Assembly: GCA_027037055.1 (NCBI GenBank)
Contig: JALWBR010000024.1
Location: 23,797 to 87,796, forward strand
Origin: Aquificales bacterium
GTDB lineage: Bacteria; Aquificota; Aquificia; Aquificales; Aquificaceae
Direction: 5' to 3'
Length of the DNA stretch: 64,000 bases
Shown: positions 43,686-55,254 of the stretch, piece by piece
How positions within the stretch are numbered: the first letter of the stretch is position 1
Layout: every line of letters begins with the position of its first letter
Program-made: the position numbers and the translations under genes
Notes under the pieces: model-generated
Told to the model about the DNA's origin: nothing
The model's database searches: none
Seen by the model: only the letters and a program-made list of their open reading frames with translations

Positions 43686-44402
43686 ATGTTCAGCATAAGG
43701 ATGCGTTCCTCCCTTCACGGTAAACATGTTTCTGGTGCGGAAAGAATATGTAAAGGTGAAGATATAGGGGAAATGGTTCGCGAACTGCTTACAAGACCGA
43801 AGGAGTACGATCACATAAGCTTAAAGATAGAAAGGGTTGAAGTTAAGGAAATAGAAAAGGCTCTGCCTATCAAGACCTACACCTTTGAAAGGGTGGAGGA
43901 GGCAAGGGAATTTGCAATAGATATGCTTGAAAGGGAAGGTATAAAGGCATCAATCCTTAAAAAACTCTTCAGGGAGCTTGATACGGGCGCGAGTCCGGAG
44001 GGTGGTAATATGAGGGGTGCAATGATAGTTGACATGGAAAGTGGCAATAGATTGGAACCTGACAAAAGAAGGGGAATAAGGACGGTAAAGGTAGACTGGG
44101 CTTCAAGGAAATTTATAACGGACCAACTCTTGGAAAAGGGTTATACACCCAGAACGGTTGATGCCTTAGCCATAGCGACCAAGAATATACACTGCGGTGT
44201 TGTGGCGGAGGTATGCTGGAGTGATGATCCAGATTATACCACCGGCTATATAGCATCAGAAAGTCTTGGCTACATACGAATTTCCCCTTTCAAAAGAAAG
44301 GGAAGTCCTTACGGCGGGAGAATATATTTTGTTAAAAGGGGAGAAAAAGACAGGGTAATAACATGCTTGGAAAAGGAAGCCTTTTTAATAAAATCCTTGT
44401 AG
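43686..44402 (+). CDS. bioW: 6-carboxyhexanoate-CoA ligase (pimeloyl-CoA synthetase)
   Basis: 238 residues. The family signatures SIRMRSSLHGKHVSGAER, GASPEGGNMRGAM, RGIRTVKVDW and GRIYFV are all seen. BioW activates pimelate to pimeloyl-CoA, the entry step of biotin synthesis used by Bacillus and Aquifex in place of BioC/BioH. It lies between valS and the DUF1461 gene, whose start is 40 bases inside bioW. It supports a pimelate-based biotin route together with bioA and bioD. Confidence 0.95.
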   Translation: MFSIRMRSSLHGKHVSGAERICKGEDIGEMVRELLTRPKEYDHISLKIERVEVKEIEKALPIKTYTFERVEEAREFAIDMLEREGIKASILKKLFRELDTGASPEGGNMRGAMIVDMESGNRLEPDKRRGIRTVKVDWASRKFITDQLLEKGYTPRTVDALAIATKNIHCGVVAEVCWSDDPDYTTGYIASESLGYIRISPFKRKGSPYGGRIYFVKRGEKDRVITCLEKEAFLIKSL

Positions 44403-45064
44403 TTGTATGTATATTAACATTGCCCTACTCAATAATCTCAATGTCCTCAAGAATAGCCTTCTCCGAATGGTTTATTGATTGGCAGTATTCCTTGGAAAGC
44501 TTTCCCGAGGACCCCTACGGAATGTCAAAAGAGGAAAGAAAAAGGTTGGCAAAGCTGGGTTTAAAGGCGGTTACATCCGATGAAGGTATGGAAGAGTTCA
44601 AAAGGGCAAAGTTGCCCGACGGGAGACCCGCCTTCAGACAGAAAGAAATAAAACACATGGAGGATGTAAAGAATCTTCTTTCAATATTGTTTCCCCTTGG
44701 TTATATACTTTCAGTAGTTGATATGTTGATATTCATCTATCTATTTTTATCAAATAAAACATTACTCGGCAGAGGGCTTATGGGAGGAGGGATATTATGC
44801 ATAACCTTACTTATATGCGCAGGGGTCCTTTCCATCACCGACTATGATCTTGCCTTTGAAAAATTCCACGATCTCTTTTTTGATCCTTACTCTTGGAGAT
44901 TCAGTTACAGCGATACCCTTCTAAGGATTTATCCGCGCATGTTCTGGTTCAACGGAACAATATTCGTTATAAGCCTGTCCGTGATTCTGTCCCTTTTATC
45001 CATAATCATCGGATTCCTGATAAGGAAAAGGTATGCCTTACCTCCCTTCTTGCCCAATCAATAA
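44363..45064 (+). CDS. DUF1461/TIGR01906-type integral membrane protein
   Basis: 233 residues with four predicted membrane helices (about 7-27, 105-128, 137-160, 198-222). The sequence FHDLFFDPYSWRFSYSDTLLRIYP followed by FW is characteristic of the TIGR01906 family, which is known from Gram-positive bacteria and others but has no assigned function. It overlaps bioW by 40 bases and dxr by 59 bases (convergent), the longest overlaps in the window. Confidence 0.75.
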   Translation: MLGKGSLFNKILVVVCILTLPYSIISMSSRIAFSEWFIDWQYSLESFPEDPYGMSKEERKRLAKLGLKAVTSDEGMEEFKRAKLPDGRPAFRQKEIKHMEDVKNLLSILFPLGYILSVVDMLIFIYLFLSNKTLLGRGLMGGGILCITLLICAGVLSITDYDLAFEKFHDLFFDPYSWRFSYSDTLLRIYPRMFWFNGTIFVISLSVILSLLSIIIGFLIRKRYALPPFLPNQ

Positions 45065-46142
45065 TATTAAGCATTTCATCCACAGTCTCGGGATCTTTAA
45101 AGTCAACTTTCTCCAATATCTTCTCTACAATATCCGCAACAGCAGGAAGGGATATCTTACCTTCAAGGAAAAGTGCAACCGCCTCCTCATCCGCTCCGAG
45201 CAAGGCTGGTATATAGGCACCTCCCTTCCTACCTACCTCCCTGCATATATCTATTGATTTAAACCTTTCTTTATCAACCTCCAAAAATGTAAGATTTCCC
45301 ATCTCAAAAAGGGACAGTCTATAAAAAGGAAATTCCCTCCTTTCGGGATAGGTAAGGGCATACATTATGGGAATTCTCATGTCCGTAGGGGAAAGATGCA
45401 TAAGGAAGCCGTTATCTTTAAGCTCAACAATTCCGTGAACCAGGCTCTGGGGGTGAATAACCACATCTATCATGTCTATGGGAAAATCAAAAAGATACAT
45501 TGCCTCTATCATCTCTATACCCTTGTTAAAAAGGGTGGCGGAGTCTATGGTAATCTTTTTACCCATATTCCAACGGGGATGATTTAACGCCTCACTCACA
45601 CTTGCATTCTTAAAGCTCTCATAAGGCTTGTCATAAAAGGGTCCTCCCGAGGCGGTAAGCCATATTTTTCTTACCTCTTCCCTTTTAACCTTTAAAAGTA
45701 ATTGAAAAAGTGCACTATGTTCGCTGTCAACCGGTATAACCCTGTTCCTGTTCTCCTTTATAATCCTTCCAAGACAGACAACAGCCTCCTTATTTGATGC
45801 GAGTAGAGTTTTTCCCTTTTTTAAAGTAATATATGCGGGCTTTATACCCGCAACACCGGATATGGCATTCATAACAATATCCCCTATTTCCACAGCCTCT
45901 TCTATACCTTCCTCCCCGTGAACATACCTGGTTGATGAAGGTAAGCCTTTCAACCATTCCTCAGATGGATTTTCAAAGGTAACAACAATTTCGGGTTCAA
46001 ACTCCCTTGCCTGATTCAAAAGTTTTTGGGACGCATGATAAGCAACAAGGGCTTTTACCTTTATACCTTCTATCCTCTTTACAACATCAAGGGTTTGAAC
46101 TCCTATTGAACCCGTAGATCCGAGTAAGGACAGACTTTTCAT
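45006..46142 (-). CDS. dxr: 1-deoxy-D-xylulose 5-phosphate reductoisomerase
   Basis: 378 residues. The NADPH-binding LLGSTGSIGVQTLDV is at the N-terminus, LASNKEAVV near 108-116, DSEHSALFQ near 133, and TASGGPFYDKP plus HPRWNMGKKITIDSATLFNKG carry the divalent metal and substrate site. It makes MEP in the non-mevalonate isoprenoid pathway. It is divergent from rnr and convergent with the DUF1461 gene. Confidence 0.97.
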   Translation of the reverse strand: MKSLSLLGSTGSIGVQTLDVVKRIEGIKVKALVAYHASQKLLNQAREFEPEIVVTFENPSEEWLKGLPSSTRYVHGEEGIEEAVEIGDIVMNAISGVAGIKPAYITLKKGKTLLASNKEAVVCLGRIIKENRNRVIPVDSEHSALFQLLLKVKREEVRKIWLTASGGPFYDKPYESFKNASVSEALNHPRWNMGKKITIDSATLFNKGIEMIEAMYLFDFPIDMIDVVIHPQSLVHGIVELKDNGFLMHLSPTDMRIPIMYALTYPERREFPFYRLSLFEMGNLTFLEVDKERFKSIDICREVGRKGGAYIPALLGADEEAVALFLEGKISLPAVADIVEKILEKVDFKDPETVDEMLNIIDWARREVRHTFSLSGIR

Positions 46143-46160
46143 TTATCCCAATATTTAAAT

Positions 46161-46166
46161 TATAAT
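46161..46166 (+). promoter_or_regulatory. -10 box upstream of rnr
   Basis: TATAAT is 17 bases before the rnr ATG in the 41-base dxr-rnr divergent gap. The -35 position (TTCATT) is weak and lies at the dxr start codon. Confidence 0.4.
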
Positions 46167-46183
46167 GTTAAAAGTTAAAAGCC

Positions 46184-48268
46184 ATGGAAATTAAAGAAGA
46201 AGAGGTAATAAAAGTATTAAAGGGAAGCAGGAAACCCCTTCCCTTCTCCCATATAGCGAACAAGCTAAACCTTGAAAAATCAGATATGAAAAAATTAAAA
46301 AAGGTATTAAAGGAATTGAAGAAAAAGGGTAAGGTTAAGGTTGAAAGGAACAAATTCAAACTTATTGAAGAAGAGATAGTGGAAGGAGAAGTATTATCTT
46401 ACACGGGTTTCGGCTTTTTAAAGGTGGAAGGGAGGGATAAGGACATATATATACCACCTTTTGAGATGAAAAAATTGTTTCACGGTGATTTTATAAGGGC
46501 TAAGGTTGTTGAATTTAAAGGTAAAAAGGAGATAAGGGTTCTAAAGGTAATAAAAAGGAGTAAGAAGGAGTTAATATGTTCACTTAAGAAGGGTAAAAAA
46601 AGGTGTTATGGTGTGCCTTTGGATGAGAATGCCCATATTCCCATACTTTTATCCCCCAAGGACTGTAAGAATATAAAAAAGGGAAACATTTTAGTAGTTA
46701 AGATAACAAAGTATCCGACAGATAAAGCACCTGCCTACGGCAGGATAAAGGAGGTTCTCGGACACCCTTTAGAAAAATTTCTTGCGGTTGACATAATAAT
46801 AAGAAAGCACAATCTACCTACAAGCTACCCCGATGATGCACTTAAAGAGGCTGAAAGACTGAGGATTGATATAGATAAGGAGATAAAAAACAGAAAAGAT
46901 CTAAGGGATCAGCTGTGCTTTACCATAGACCCTGAAAAGGCAAAGGATTTTGATGATGCGGTTGCCATAGAAAGGACACCCGAAGGTTACTTCAGATTGT
47001 TCGTTCATATAGCGGATGTATCTCACTTTGTTAAGCCAAATACAGCCATTGACAGAGAAGCTTACAAAAGGGGCTTCACCTTCTATTTTCCGGACAGGGC
47101 AATTCACATGTTACCAGAAAGACTTGCCTCGGATCTTTGCAGTCTTGTACCTGGTGAGGACAGGCTTACCTTCACCTGTGAAATGGTGTTCAATGAAAAA
47201 GGTAAATTATTACACTACGATATTTACGAAAGTGTAATAAACAGTAAGGCAAGATTAACTTATGATCAAGCACTTAAGATAATAGTGGGTGATCCCGCTA
47301 TAGAAAAACATCTGAGTCATCTAACTGAACCTCTCAGAAATATGGAGATACTTTATCGGATACTCAGTAAGAAGCGATGGGAAGCAGGAAGCATAGACTT
47401 TGATTTGCCGGAATCTGAGGTAATCATTGATGAATACGGAGAACCTGTAGCAATAGTGCCGTATGAACGACATATCGCCCATCGTATCATTGAACATTTC
47501 ATGATATCAGCAAATGAAACTGTAGCCCTGCATCTTGAAAAGGCGGGATACCCGTGCCTCTATAGGGTTCACGAAAATCCTGACCCGGATAGGGTGGAAA
47601 ACCTTATAGAGATACTGAACGGCTTGGGATATAAGGTTCCGAAGACGGGTAACTACAATTCAAGATTTTTTCAAAAGATAATAGAAGATTTTGAAGGTAA
47701 ACCCGAAGAGAACATGATAAGATTCCTGACATTGAGAACTATGAAAAGGGCAAAGTATAGCCCTCACAATCTTGGACATTTCGGCTTAGCCCTTGAGCAT
47801 TATGCTCACTTTACATCTCCCATAAGGAGATACTCGGATATTATAGTCCACAGACTTTTAAAATCCGCCCTTAGGGGAGAAGACATTGATTATGAAAAAA
47901 CAGTGGCATGTCTTGAGGAAGCGGGAGAGCACCTTTCCACCCAAGAGAGGTTGGCGGAAGAAACGGAAAGGGAAGCCATTGACCTCCTAAAAGCAAGATA
48001 CATGAAATCAAGGATAGGAGAAACATTTAAAGGTATAATAACGGGTGTAACATCCTTCGGTCTGTTCGTTGAGATAGAAGAGATACTTGTAGAAGGATTG
48101 GTTCATATAAATACACTAACGGAAGATGAATATATATACGATGAGCCTTCCCACAGGCTCGTGGGATTGAGGACAGGGAAAATATACAGACTGGGTGATG
48201 TTGTTAAGGTAAAGGTAATAGGAGTTGATGAGGAAAGGGCAAGGATAGACCTATCCCTTGAAAACTGA
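46184..48268 (+). CDS. rnr: Ribonuclease R
   Basis: 694 residues. An N-terminal winged-helix region (1-60), a cold-shock domain with GFGFLKVEGRDKDIYIP, the RNB catalytic domain with TIDPEKAKDFDDAVAIE (Asp cluster near 245-255), and a C-terminal S1 domain with GIITGVTSFGLFVEIEEILVEGLVH. It is a 3'-5' exonuclease that degrades structured RNA. It is shorter than E. coli RNase R because the basic tail is missing. pgpA follows 4 bases after its stop. Confidence 0.95.
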   Translation: MEIKEEEVIKVLKGSRKPLPFSHIANKLNLEKSDMKKLKKVLKELKKKGKVKVERNKFKLIEEEIVEGEVLSYTGFGFLKVEGRDKDIYIPPFEMKKLFHGDFIRAKVVEFKGKKEIRVLKVIKRSKKELICSLKKGKKRCYGVPLDENAHIPILLSPKDCKNIKKGNILVVKITKYPTDKAPAYGRIKEVLGHPLEKFLAVDIIIRKHNLPTSYPDDALKEAERLRIDIDKEIKNRKDLRDQLCFTIDPEKAKDFDDAVAIERTPEGYFRLFVHIADVSHFVKPNTAIDREAYKRGFTFYFPDRAIHMLPERLASDLCSLVPGEDRLTFTCEMVFNEKGKLLHYDIYESVINSKARLTYDQALKIIVGDPAIEKHLSHLTEPLRNMEILYRILSKKRWEAGSIDFDLPESEVIIDEYGEPVAIVPYERHIAHRIIEHFMISANETVALHLEKAGYPCLYRVHENPDPDRVENLIEILNGLGYKVPKTGNYNSRFFQKIIEDFEGKPEENMIRFLTLRTMKRAKYSPHNLGHFGLALEHYAHFTSPIRRYSDIIVHRLLKSALRGEDIDYEKTVACLEEAGEHLSTQERLAEETEREAIDLLKARYMKSRIGETFKGIITGVTSFGLFVEIEEILVEGLVHINTLTEDEYIYDEPSHRLVGLRTGKIYRLGDVVKVKVIGVDEERARIDLSLEN

Positions 48269-48272
48269 TATC

Positions 48273-50174
<1,902 letters not shown>

Positions 50175-50191
50175 ACGATTTGTTAGAGGAT

Positions 50192-50740
50192 TCACACAAC
50201 ACGCAGTTCCCTCAGTGCTTTCTCCCATATAGGACCTATATCAATTCCTTCAAGTATTAAAAGCTCTATGAGATGTCTTGAAAGACCTATAAGTATATGG
50301 GCGTATATGTCAGGATTCGGGACATCCAAAACCTCCAAGGTTTCCTTAGCCTTTTCAAATAGGGTTCTCTTTGATGTTTTATAAAAATTCTGAAAGTCTT
50401 CATCACCACACATAGCTTCAAAGTAAAAGATTTTTGCAAGCTCCTTGTTTTCCACCGCGGTCTTTATAGGCTCGCGCAATATAATCCTTTTTGCCTCTTC
50501 AACCTTACCCTCCTTAGCAAGGGCTATACCCCTGTTCATATCATCAATGACCTTATTTATGGTAATACTGGCAAGCTCTATCATAATATCCTTCTTACTG
50601 CTGAAGTAGAGGTAAAAGGTGCCGTGACCGAGGTTTGCTTCCTTGGTTATATCAGAAACACGAGCCCTGTGATACCCTTTGGTATATATGACCTTTTTCC
50701 CCGCTTCAAGGAGTCTGAGTTTGGTATCTGACTGATCCAT
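50192..50740 (-). CDS. TetR/AcrR family transcriptional regulator
   Basis: 182 residues. The N-terminal HTH is typical: KGYHRARVSDITKEANLGHGTFYLYFSSKKDI (20-51). The C-terminal ligand domain is generic, so the ligand is unknown. It lies 12 bases after dprA and 30 bases before guaB, so it may be read with dprA. No operator palindrome was found beside it. Confidence 0.9.
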   Translation of the reverse strand: MDQSDTKLRLLEAGKKVIYTKGYHRARVSDITKEANLGHGTFYLYFSSKKDIMIELASITINKVIDDMNRGIALAKEGKVEEAKRIILREPIKTAVENKELAKIFYFEAMCGDEDFQNFYKTSKRTLFEKAKETLEVLDVPNPDIYAHILIGLSRHLIELLILEGIDIGPIWEKALRELRVV

Positions 50741-50752
50741 CAGTTACTGTGG

Positions 50753-51811
50753 TTAATTATTATACATGTAATATATACCGAAGCGTGATATTTTACCCTC
50801 TATCTCAAGCAGGCTTAAAAGACCCATAAGCTCCTCCCTTCCCATGTTTGTCTCAACCAAAAGCTCATCAAAAGTTTTAGGAGTTTCAAGAAGGGATAAA
50901 ATATCTTCTTCGGAAATACTCTTTTTCTCTTCCCTATCCTCTTCTACAATAACCGAAGGTGATATAAGATCTATAATATCGGAAGGATCCTTAAATATCT
51001 CAGCCTTGCCTTCCTTCAATAACATATAACATCCTTCCCATCTGTCTGATCTGCCCATACCTATATGGACAAAGATCCTTTTACCCTGCCTTACCGCGTA
51101 CTTAGCTGTTATAAGAGAACCGCTCTTTTTACCCGCCTCAGGGATAACCACAAAGTCACTTATGGCACTTATTATCCTGTTTCTTACGGAGAAGGAATAC
51201 TTACCACCCCTCTCAAGGGGATCAAATTCCGATATTATTGCGGATCCTCCTTCAATAACCTTCTTCTGCAAGGAAACATCCACATTCAAAAAACCAGTAC
51301 CTGCAACCCAAACGGTGTATCCTCCTTCACTTACGGTGGTTTCATGAACCTTAGTGTCAACACCCCTTGCCCCACCGGAAATTGTAAACACTCCAGCCCT
51401 AACAAGTTCAATACACAGATCCTCCACCAACTTAAGGGTATAAATGGTAGGAAATCTGGGACCCACTATACCTACGAAGGTTCCGAATTTTATATTACCC
51501 TTATAAAATAAAACAGGTGGTGGATCTTCAATAAATCTCAACTGGGGAAAGTAATTTTCATCCTCAATAGAAACAGCCTTTATTTGCCACCTATCCATAA
51601 GGTTCAGCAACCTTTCCAAAGCCCTCTCCGAATAACCCTCCCTGTTCCTTATTCTTACCGCCCTTTCCTTACCCACTATCATTGAAAGGGTATGTATATC
51701 ACTTTCAAGGATCACCTTTCCGGAACCGAAATAGTCGTATAACCTCTTTAACGATTTGTTTCCCACACCTTTTATACTTCTAAGTATTAACCAGTTGATA
51801 AGCTTCTCCAT
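50753..51811 (-). CDS. dprA: DNA processing protein DprA
   Basis: 352 residues. The helix-hairpin N-terminal region (LILRSIKGVGNKSLKRL) precedes the Rossmann-like core with VGPRFPT, SGGARGVDT and PEAGKKSGSLITA. A C-terminal winged helix (about 290-352) completes it. DprA loads RecA onto incoming ssDNA in natural transformation. It starts where the divergent NfeD frame would begin, so that gene's downstream ATG was chosen. Confidence 0.92.
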   Translation of the reverse strand: MEKLINWLILRSIKGVGNKSLKRLYDYFGSGKVILESDIHTLSMIVGKERAVRIRNREGYSERALERLLNLMDRWQIKAVSIEDENYFPQLRFIEDPPPVLFYKGNIKFGTFVGIVGPRFPTIYTLKLVEDLCIELVRAGVFTISGGARGVDTKVHETTVSEGGYTVWVAGTGFLNVDVSLQKKVIEGGSAIISEFDPLERGGKYSFSVRNRIISAISDFVVIPEAGKKSGSLITAKYAVRQGKRIFVHIGMGRSDRWEGCYMLLKEGKAEIFKDPSDIIDLISPSVIVEEDREEKKSISEEDILSLLETPKTFDELLVETNMGREELMGLLSLLEIEGKISRFGIYYMYNN

Positions 51812-51828
51812 TGGATAGAATTATAAAT

Positions 51829-53100
51829 ATGCAATTTTTTATTTTATTATTTCTGGTGGTTTTCAGTTTGTCTTATCCAAAAATATTTGTAGCCAAATGG
51901 GATTCGCCGATAACCCCCATAACAGCGGATTTTATTGATAGAACACTCTCAAAGGCGGAAAGGGAAGGGGGAACAATTTACATCTTGCAATTAAACACAC
52001 CCGGCGGGCTTGAAACTTCAATGCGAAGGATAATACAGAGATTCCAACAAACAAGGTTGGTAACGGTAGTGTTCGTTTACCCCCCGGGAGGAAGGGCTGC
52101 CTCCGCTGGTGCATTAATAACAATATCAGCGGACATAGCAGCCATGAGTCCTGGTACAAACATAGGGGCAGCCCATCCTGTGAAGATGGGGGGAGGAGAC
52201 AACAAAGATCAAAAAGTTATGGAACAGAAGATAATTCAGGACATGCTTGCCTTAATAAGGAGTATAGCAAAGGAAAAGGGAAGGAATTATAAGGTTATTG
52301 AAAAGATGATAACGGAAAGTATATCCCTTACGGAAGATGAAGCCCTAAGGAAAAATGTGATAGATCTTATAGCGGTTGATATAAATGATCTTTTGAAGCA
52401 GATAGACGGAAAGGAAATAAACAAATTCGGCAGAACAATAAAGGTTTCAACTCAGGGTAAAGAGATAGTACATCTTCAAGGAAACTTAAAGGAGGAGCTG
52501 TTCAAGATAATAACGAACCCAACCATAGCCTATCTTTTACTTCTCATAGGTTTTTACGGTTTATTCTTTGAGCTTTACAACCCAGGTGCAATAATACCAG
52601 GCGCTGTAGGTGCCATATCGTTACTTCTCGGGCTTTACGGATTAAGTTTAATCACCATAAACTGGCTGGGACTTTTACTTATAATCCTTGCGGGAATCCT
52701 ATTTATTCTTGAGCTTATAACCCCAACCTTCGGCGGACTTACCCTCGCGGGAATTATAGCCTTAACTCTCGGTTCTATAATACTTACGGATCCCGATTCC
52801 CCTTACGGTGATATACCCATGTCTGTAATCGTAACCATGACCGTAGCAAGCGCCCTTTTCTTCCTCGTGGTAGGAAGGTTAGGCTTAAAGGCTCAAAAAA
52901 GGAAAAAGATGCTCGGTATTGAGGAACTGGTGGGCGAAGAGGCGGAAGCCATATCCGATTTTAAGGGGGGTAAAGGAAAAGTATTCCTTCACGGTGAAAT
53001 ATGGAATGCGGAAAGCGAGGATGAAATAAAAAAAGGAGACAAGGTTAAGGTAACTTCCGCTAAGGGTTTAACCTTAAAGGTGGAAAGGTTAAAGGAGTAA
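51829..53100 (+). CDS. NfeD-family membrane-bound serine protease
   Basis: 423 residues from the ATG at 51829; the in-frame TTG 18 bases earlier overlaps the dprA start codon. A signal segment (1-16) is followed by a ClpP-like protease domain (about 20-225) with NTPGG, the catalytic Ser in GRAASAGALIT near 91-99 and a Lys in the following helix. Four membrane helices (about 230-350) and a C-terminal OB-fold NfeD domain (about 355-423) follow. Long-form NfeD proteins cleave stomatin-type membrane proteins; no stomatin gene is adjacent. The end overlaps the next gene by 12 bases (convergent). Confidence 0.92.
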   Translation: MQFFILLFLVVFSLSYPKIFVAKWDSPITPITADFIDRTLSKAEREGGTIYILQLNTPGGLETSMRRIIQRFQQTRLVTVVFVYPPGGRAASAGALITISADIAAMSPGTNIGAAHPVKMGGGDNKDQKVMEQKIIQDMLALIRSIAKEKGRNYKVIEKMITESISLTEDEALRKNVIDLIAVDINDLLKQIDGKEINKFGRTIKVSTQGKEIVHLQGNLKEELFKIITNPTIAYLLLLIGFYGLFFELYNPGAIIPGAVGAISLLLGLYGLSLITINWLGLLLIILAGILFILELITPTFGGLTLAGIIALTLGSIILTDPDSPYGDIPMSVIVTMTVASALFFLVVGRLGLKAQKRKKMLGIEELVGEEAEAISDFKGGKGKVFLHGEIWNAESEDEIKKGDKVKVTSAKGLTLKVERLKE

Positions 53101-53769
53101 GTTTGTCTTGTGATACAAAAGATTCATGGAAAATTTAAGATTGTCATAGAGTTCTATTGAATAGTTATCCCAAAACACGCATGTTCCCGCAAGGCAAAAA
53201 TAACCACCGCTTTTAGGAGCAAAATGCTCCGCTATAAGAAGGGTATAGTTACCCTGATTTGAAAGGGATGTATCCTCTCCCCTTACAACAACCTTTATAT
53301 CGGGCATCAAAGGTTTTATGGAGGCTGTACAAGGCAGAAGGACCTTTTCAACACCATCTTTATATCTGCGAATCTTCGTCGTGACAACAAAGTAAGGATC
53401 CCCTTTATGATTATTTACCTTATCCGTAACCTCATCACCGTTCAGCTCCATACCGAAAGCCCTCGCAAGCGTATTACATGTATCCGCTATCCTATCCTCA
53501 TTCTTGTAATAACCGAGTAAAATAACCTTTTTTCCTTTATTCTCAACAAGATCTTGAATGAATTTAACTTCCTCTTCAGTAAAAGGTATTTCGGGATAGT
53601 TGAATACCACGGTATCGTAAGAGGAAAGTTTCTCCCATTCGCTTACTTCATCTATCTCCACGCCAAACTCGGGCGCCTTTTTTTGGAGCACGGAAAAATA
53701 GTAATAGTCTGTAACTGTGAATTCCTGATGGGTTATGCTCCATCCGACCCTGCAAATACCCTTCGTCAT
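53089..53769 (-). CDS. Uncharacterised protein with a glutamine amidotransferase-like Rossmann region
   Basis: 226 residues, no signal peptide. The pattern GWSITHQEFTVTDYYYFSVLQK, then VVFNYPEIPFTEEEVKFIQD and VILLGYY resembles the N-terminal part of DUF4350/GldG-type domains, where a flavodoxin-like fold decides whether a loop is open or closed. The second half has five Cys (one in VLLPCTASI, two in FCLAGTCVFWDN), which could bind a metal. I cannot assign a function. It is convergent with the NfeD gene and divergent from rimP. Confidence 0.6.
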   Translation of the reverse strand: MTKGICRVGWSITHQEFTVTDYYYFSVLQKKAPEFGVEIDEVSEWEKLSSYDTVVFNYPEIPFTEEEVKFIQDLVENKGKKVILLGYYKNEDRIADTCNTLARAFGMELNGDEVTDKVNNHKGDPYFVVTTKIRRYKDGVEKVLLPCTASIKPLMPDIKVVVRGEDTSLSNQGNYTLLIAEHFAPKSGGYFCLAGTCVFWDNYSIELYDNLKFSMNLLYHKTNLLL

Positions 53770-53803
53770 GGCTTTTATATTATAAAATTTTTATGAGGGA
53801 ATA

Positions 53804-54265
53804 ATGAAAATTGACAGCAAGCTTGTAGAAGAAAAAGTTAGGAACTTGGTAAAACCGGTAATAGAAGGTATGGGTTTTAGGCTTTTTGATGTTGAATTCA
53901 AACCCGAAAGGGGATGGGTTTTAAGAATAATAGCGGATAAGGAGGGAGGAATAACCATAAAGGACTGTGAGGATATAAGCAAAAAAATAAGTGCCTTACT
54001 TGATGTTGAAGACATCATACCCTTTTCCTACTTCTTGGAGGTGTCCTCACCAGGTTTGGACCGTGAACTTACCAAACCCGAACATTATGAATTCTTTAAG
54101 GGAAGGCTTGCAAGACTTATACTCAGGACACCAGTCAATAACACGAGGGAGATTGTGGGCAAAATTGAGGGAGTCTCTAACGGAATAGTTATCATTAAAA
54201 CCGAAAAAGGAGAAACCCTTCATGTGCCCCTTTCCTACATAGCGAGAGGTAGATTGGAGTTCTAA
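53804..54265 (+). CDS. rimP: Ribosome maturation factor RimP
   Basis: 153 residues. VEFKPERGWVLRIIADKEGG, ITIKDCEDISKKISALLD and LEVSSPGLDRELTKPEHYEFFKG are the family blocks. The C-terminal SH3-like domain follows. It assists 30S assembly. nusA begins 2 bases after its stop, the usual rimP-nusA order. Confidence 0.95.
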   Translation: MKIDSKLVEEKVRNLVKPVIEGMGFRLFDVEFKPERGWVLRIIADKEGGITIKDCEDISKKISALLDVEDIIPFSYFLEVSSPGLDRELTKPEHYEFFKGRLARLILRTPVNNTREIVGKIEGVSNGIVIIKTEKGETLHVPLSYIARGRLEF

Positions 54266-54267
54266 GT

Positions 54268-55254
54268 ATGGTTAAAAACATCAAAAAACTCATTGAACAA
54301 ACCGCAAAGGAGAAGGATCTTCCGGAAAGGGTCGTTGAATCCGCATTAAAAAAGGCAATAGCAGTTGCAATAAAGAAGGATAAGAATATAAAGGACTTTC
54401 TTGAAGTTGAATTTGAAGACGGTGAAATAAAAGTTTATGTAATAAATAAACGGGATAATAAAAAAACACCCCTTGACATATCAACGGAAGATGTAAACAG
54501 GATAGCAGCTTATGCGGCAAAAAAAGAATTCCTTAAAGAGATTGAACAGGCGGAGAAGGAAAGAGGCTTCTTAGAATATAAGGAACTGGAAGGTGAGATA
54601 GTTACGGGTATCGTAAGAAAAATTATGGACAGTGGTGATATACTTGTTGATCTGGGAAAGGTTGATGCCATATTGCCCAAGAGGGAACAGATATATAAGG
54701 AAAAGTATAAGCCAGGTGACAGAATAAAAGCCCTGCTCTTAGAAGTTAGAAAGGGAAAGGGTAAACCCGCCATCATTTTGTCAAGAACCCATCCGAGGCT
54801 TTTAAAGAAGCTTATAGAAACTGAAATACCTGAGGTAAACTCGGGATACATTGAGGTCAAGGCGGTAGCGAGGGAACCCGGCGAAAGGGCAAAGGTGGCA
54901 GTTCACGCGGAGGATCTTAAAATGGATCCCGTGGGCATAGTGGTGGGGCTTAAGGGATCAAGAATACAACCCATAACCGAAGAGCTTTCTGGTGAGAAGA
55001 TTGATGTAATAAGATGGAGCGAGGACTTTGAAGAATTTTTAAAAAGGGCATTGTCCCCTTCCCATCCTACTAAAATAAAAGTAATACCGGAGGAAAAGAG
55101 GGTTGAAGTTGCAGTACCAAAGGAGGAACTTTCCTTAGCCATAGGCAAGAAAGGTATAAATGTGAAATTGGCGAACAAGTTAACGGGATGGCATATTGAT
55201 GTAATGTCTGAAGAGGATTTTGAAAAACTTGAAAGCTTGCGGGGAAATGGATAA
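54268..55254 (+). CDS. nusA: Transcription termination/antitermination protein NusA
   Basis: 328 residues: the N-terminal RNA polymerase-binding domain (1-100), an S1 domain (about 107-175) with GIVRKIMDSGDILVDLGKVDAILP, and two KH domains (about 200-320) with VGLKGSRIQPITEELSGEKID and AIGKKGINVKLANKLTGW. It lacks the C-terminal repeats of E. coli NusA, as in many thermophiles. It affects pausing and termination. The end overlaps rlmD by 8 bases; infB is not adjacent. Confidence 0.95.
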   Translation: MVKNIKKLIEQTAKEKDLPERVVESALKKAIAVAIKKDKNIKDFLEVEFEDGEIKVYVINKRDNKKTPLDISTEDVNRIAAYAAKKEFLKEIEQAEKERGFLEYKELEGEIVTGIVRKIMDSGDILVDLGKVDAILPKREQIYKEKYKPGDRIKALLLEVRKGKGKPAIILSRTHPRLLKKLIETEIPEVNSGYIEVKAVAREPGERAKVAVHAEDLKMDPVGIVVGLKGSRIQPITEELSGEKIDVIRWSEDFEEFLKRALSPSHPTKIKVIPEEKRVEVAVPKEELSLAIGKKGINVKLANKLTGWHIDVMSEEDFEKLESLRGNG

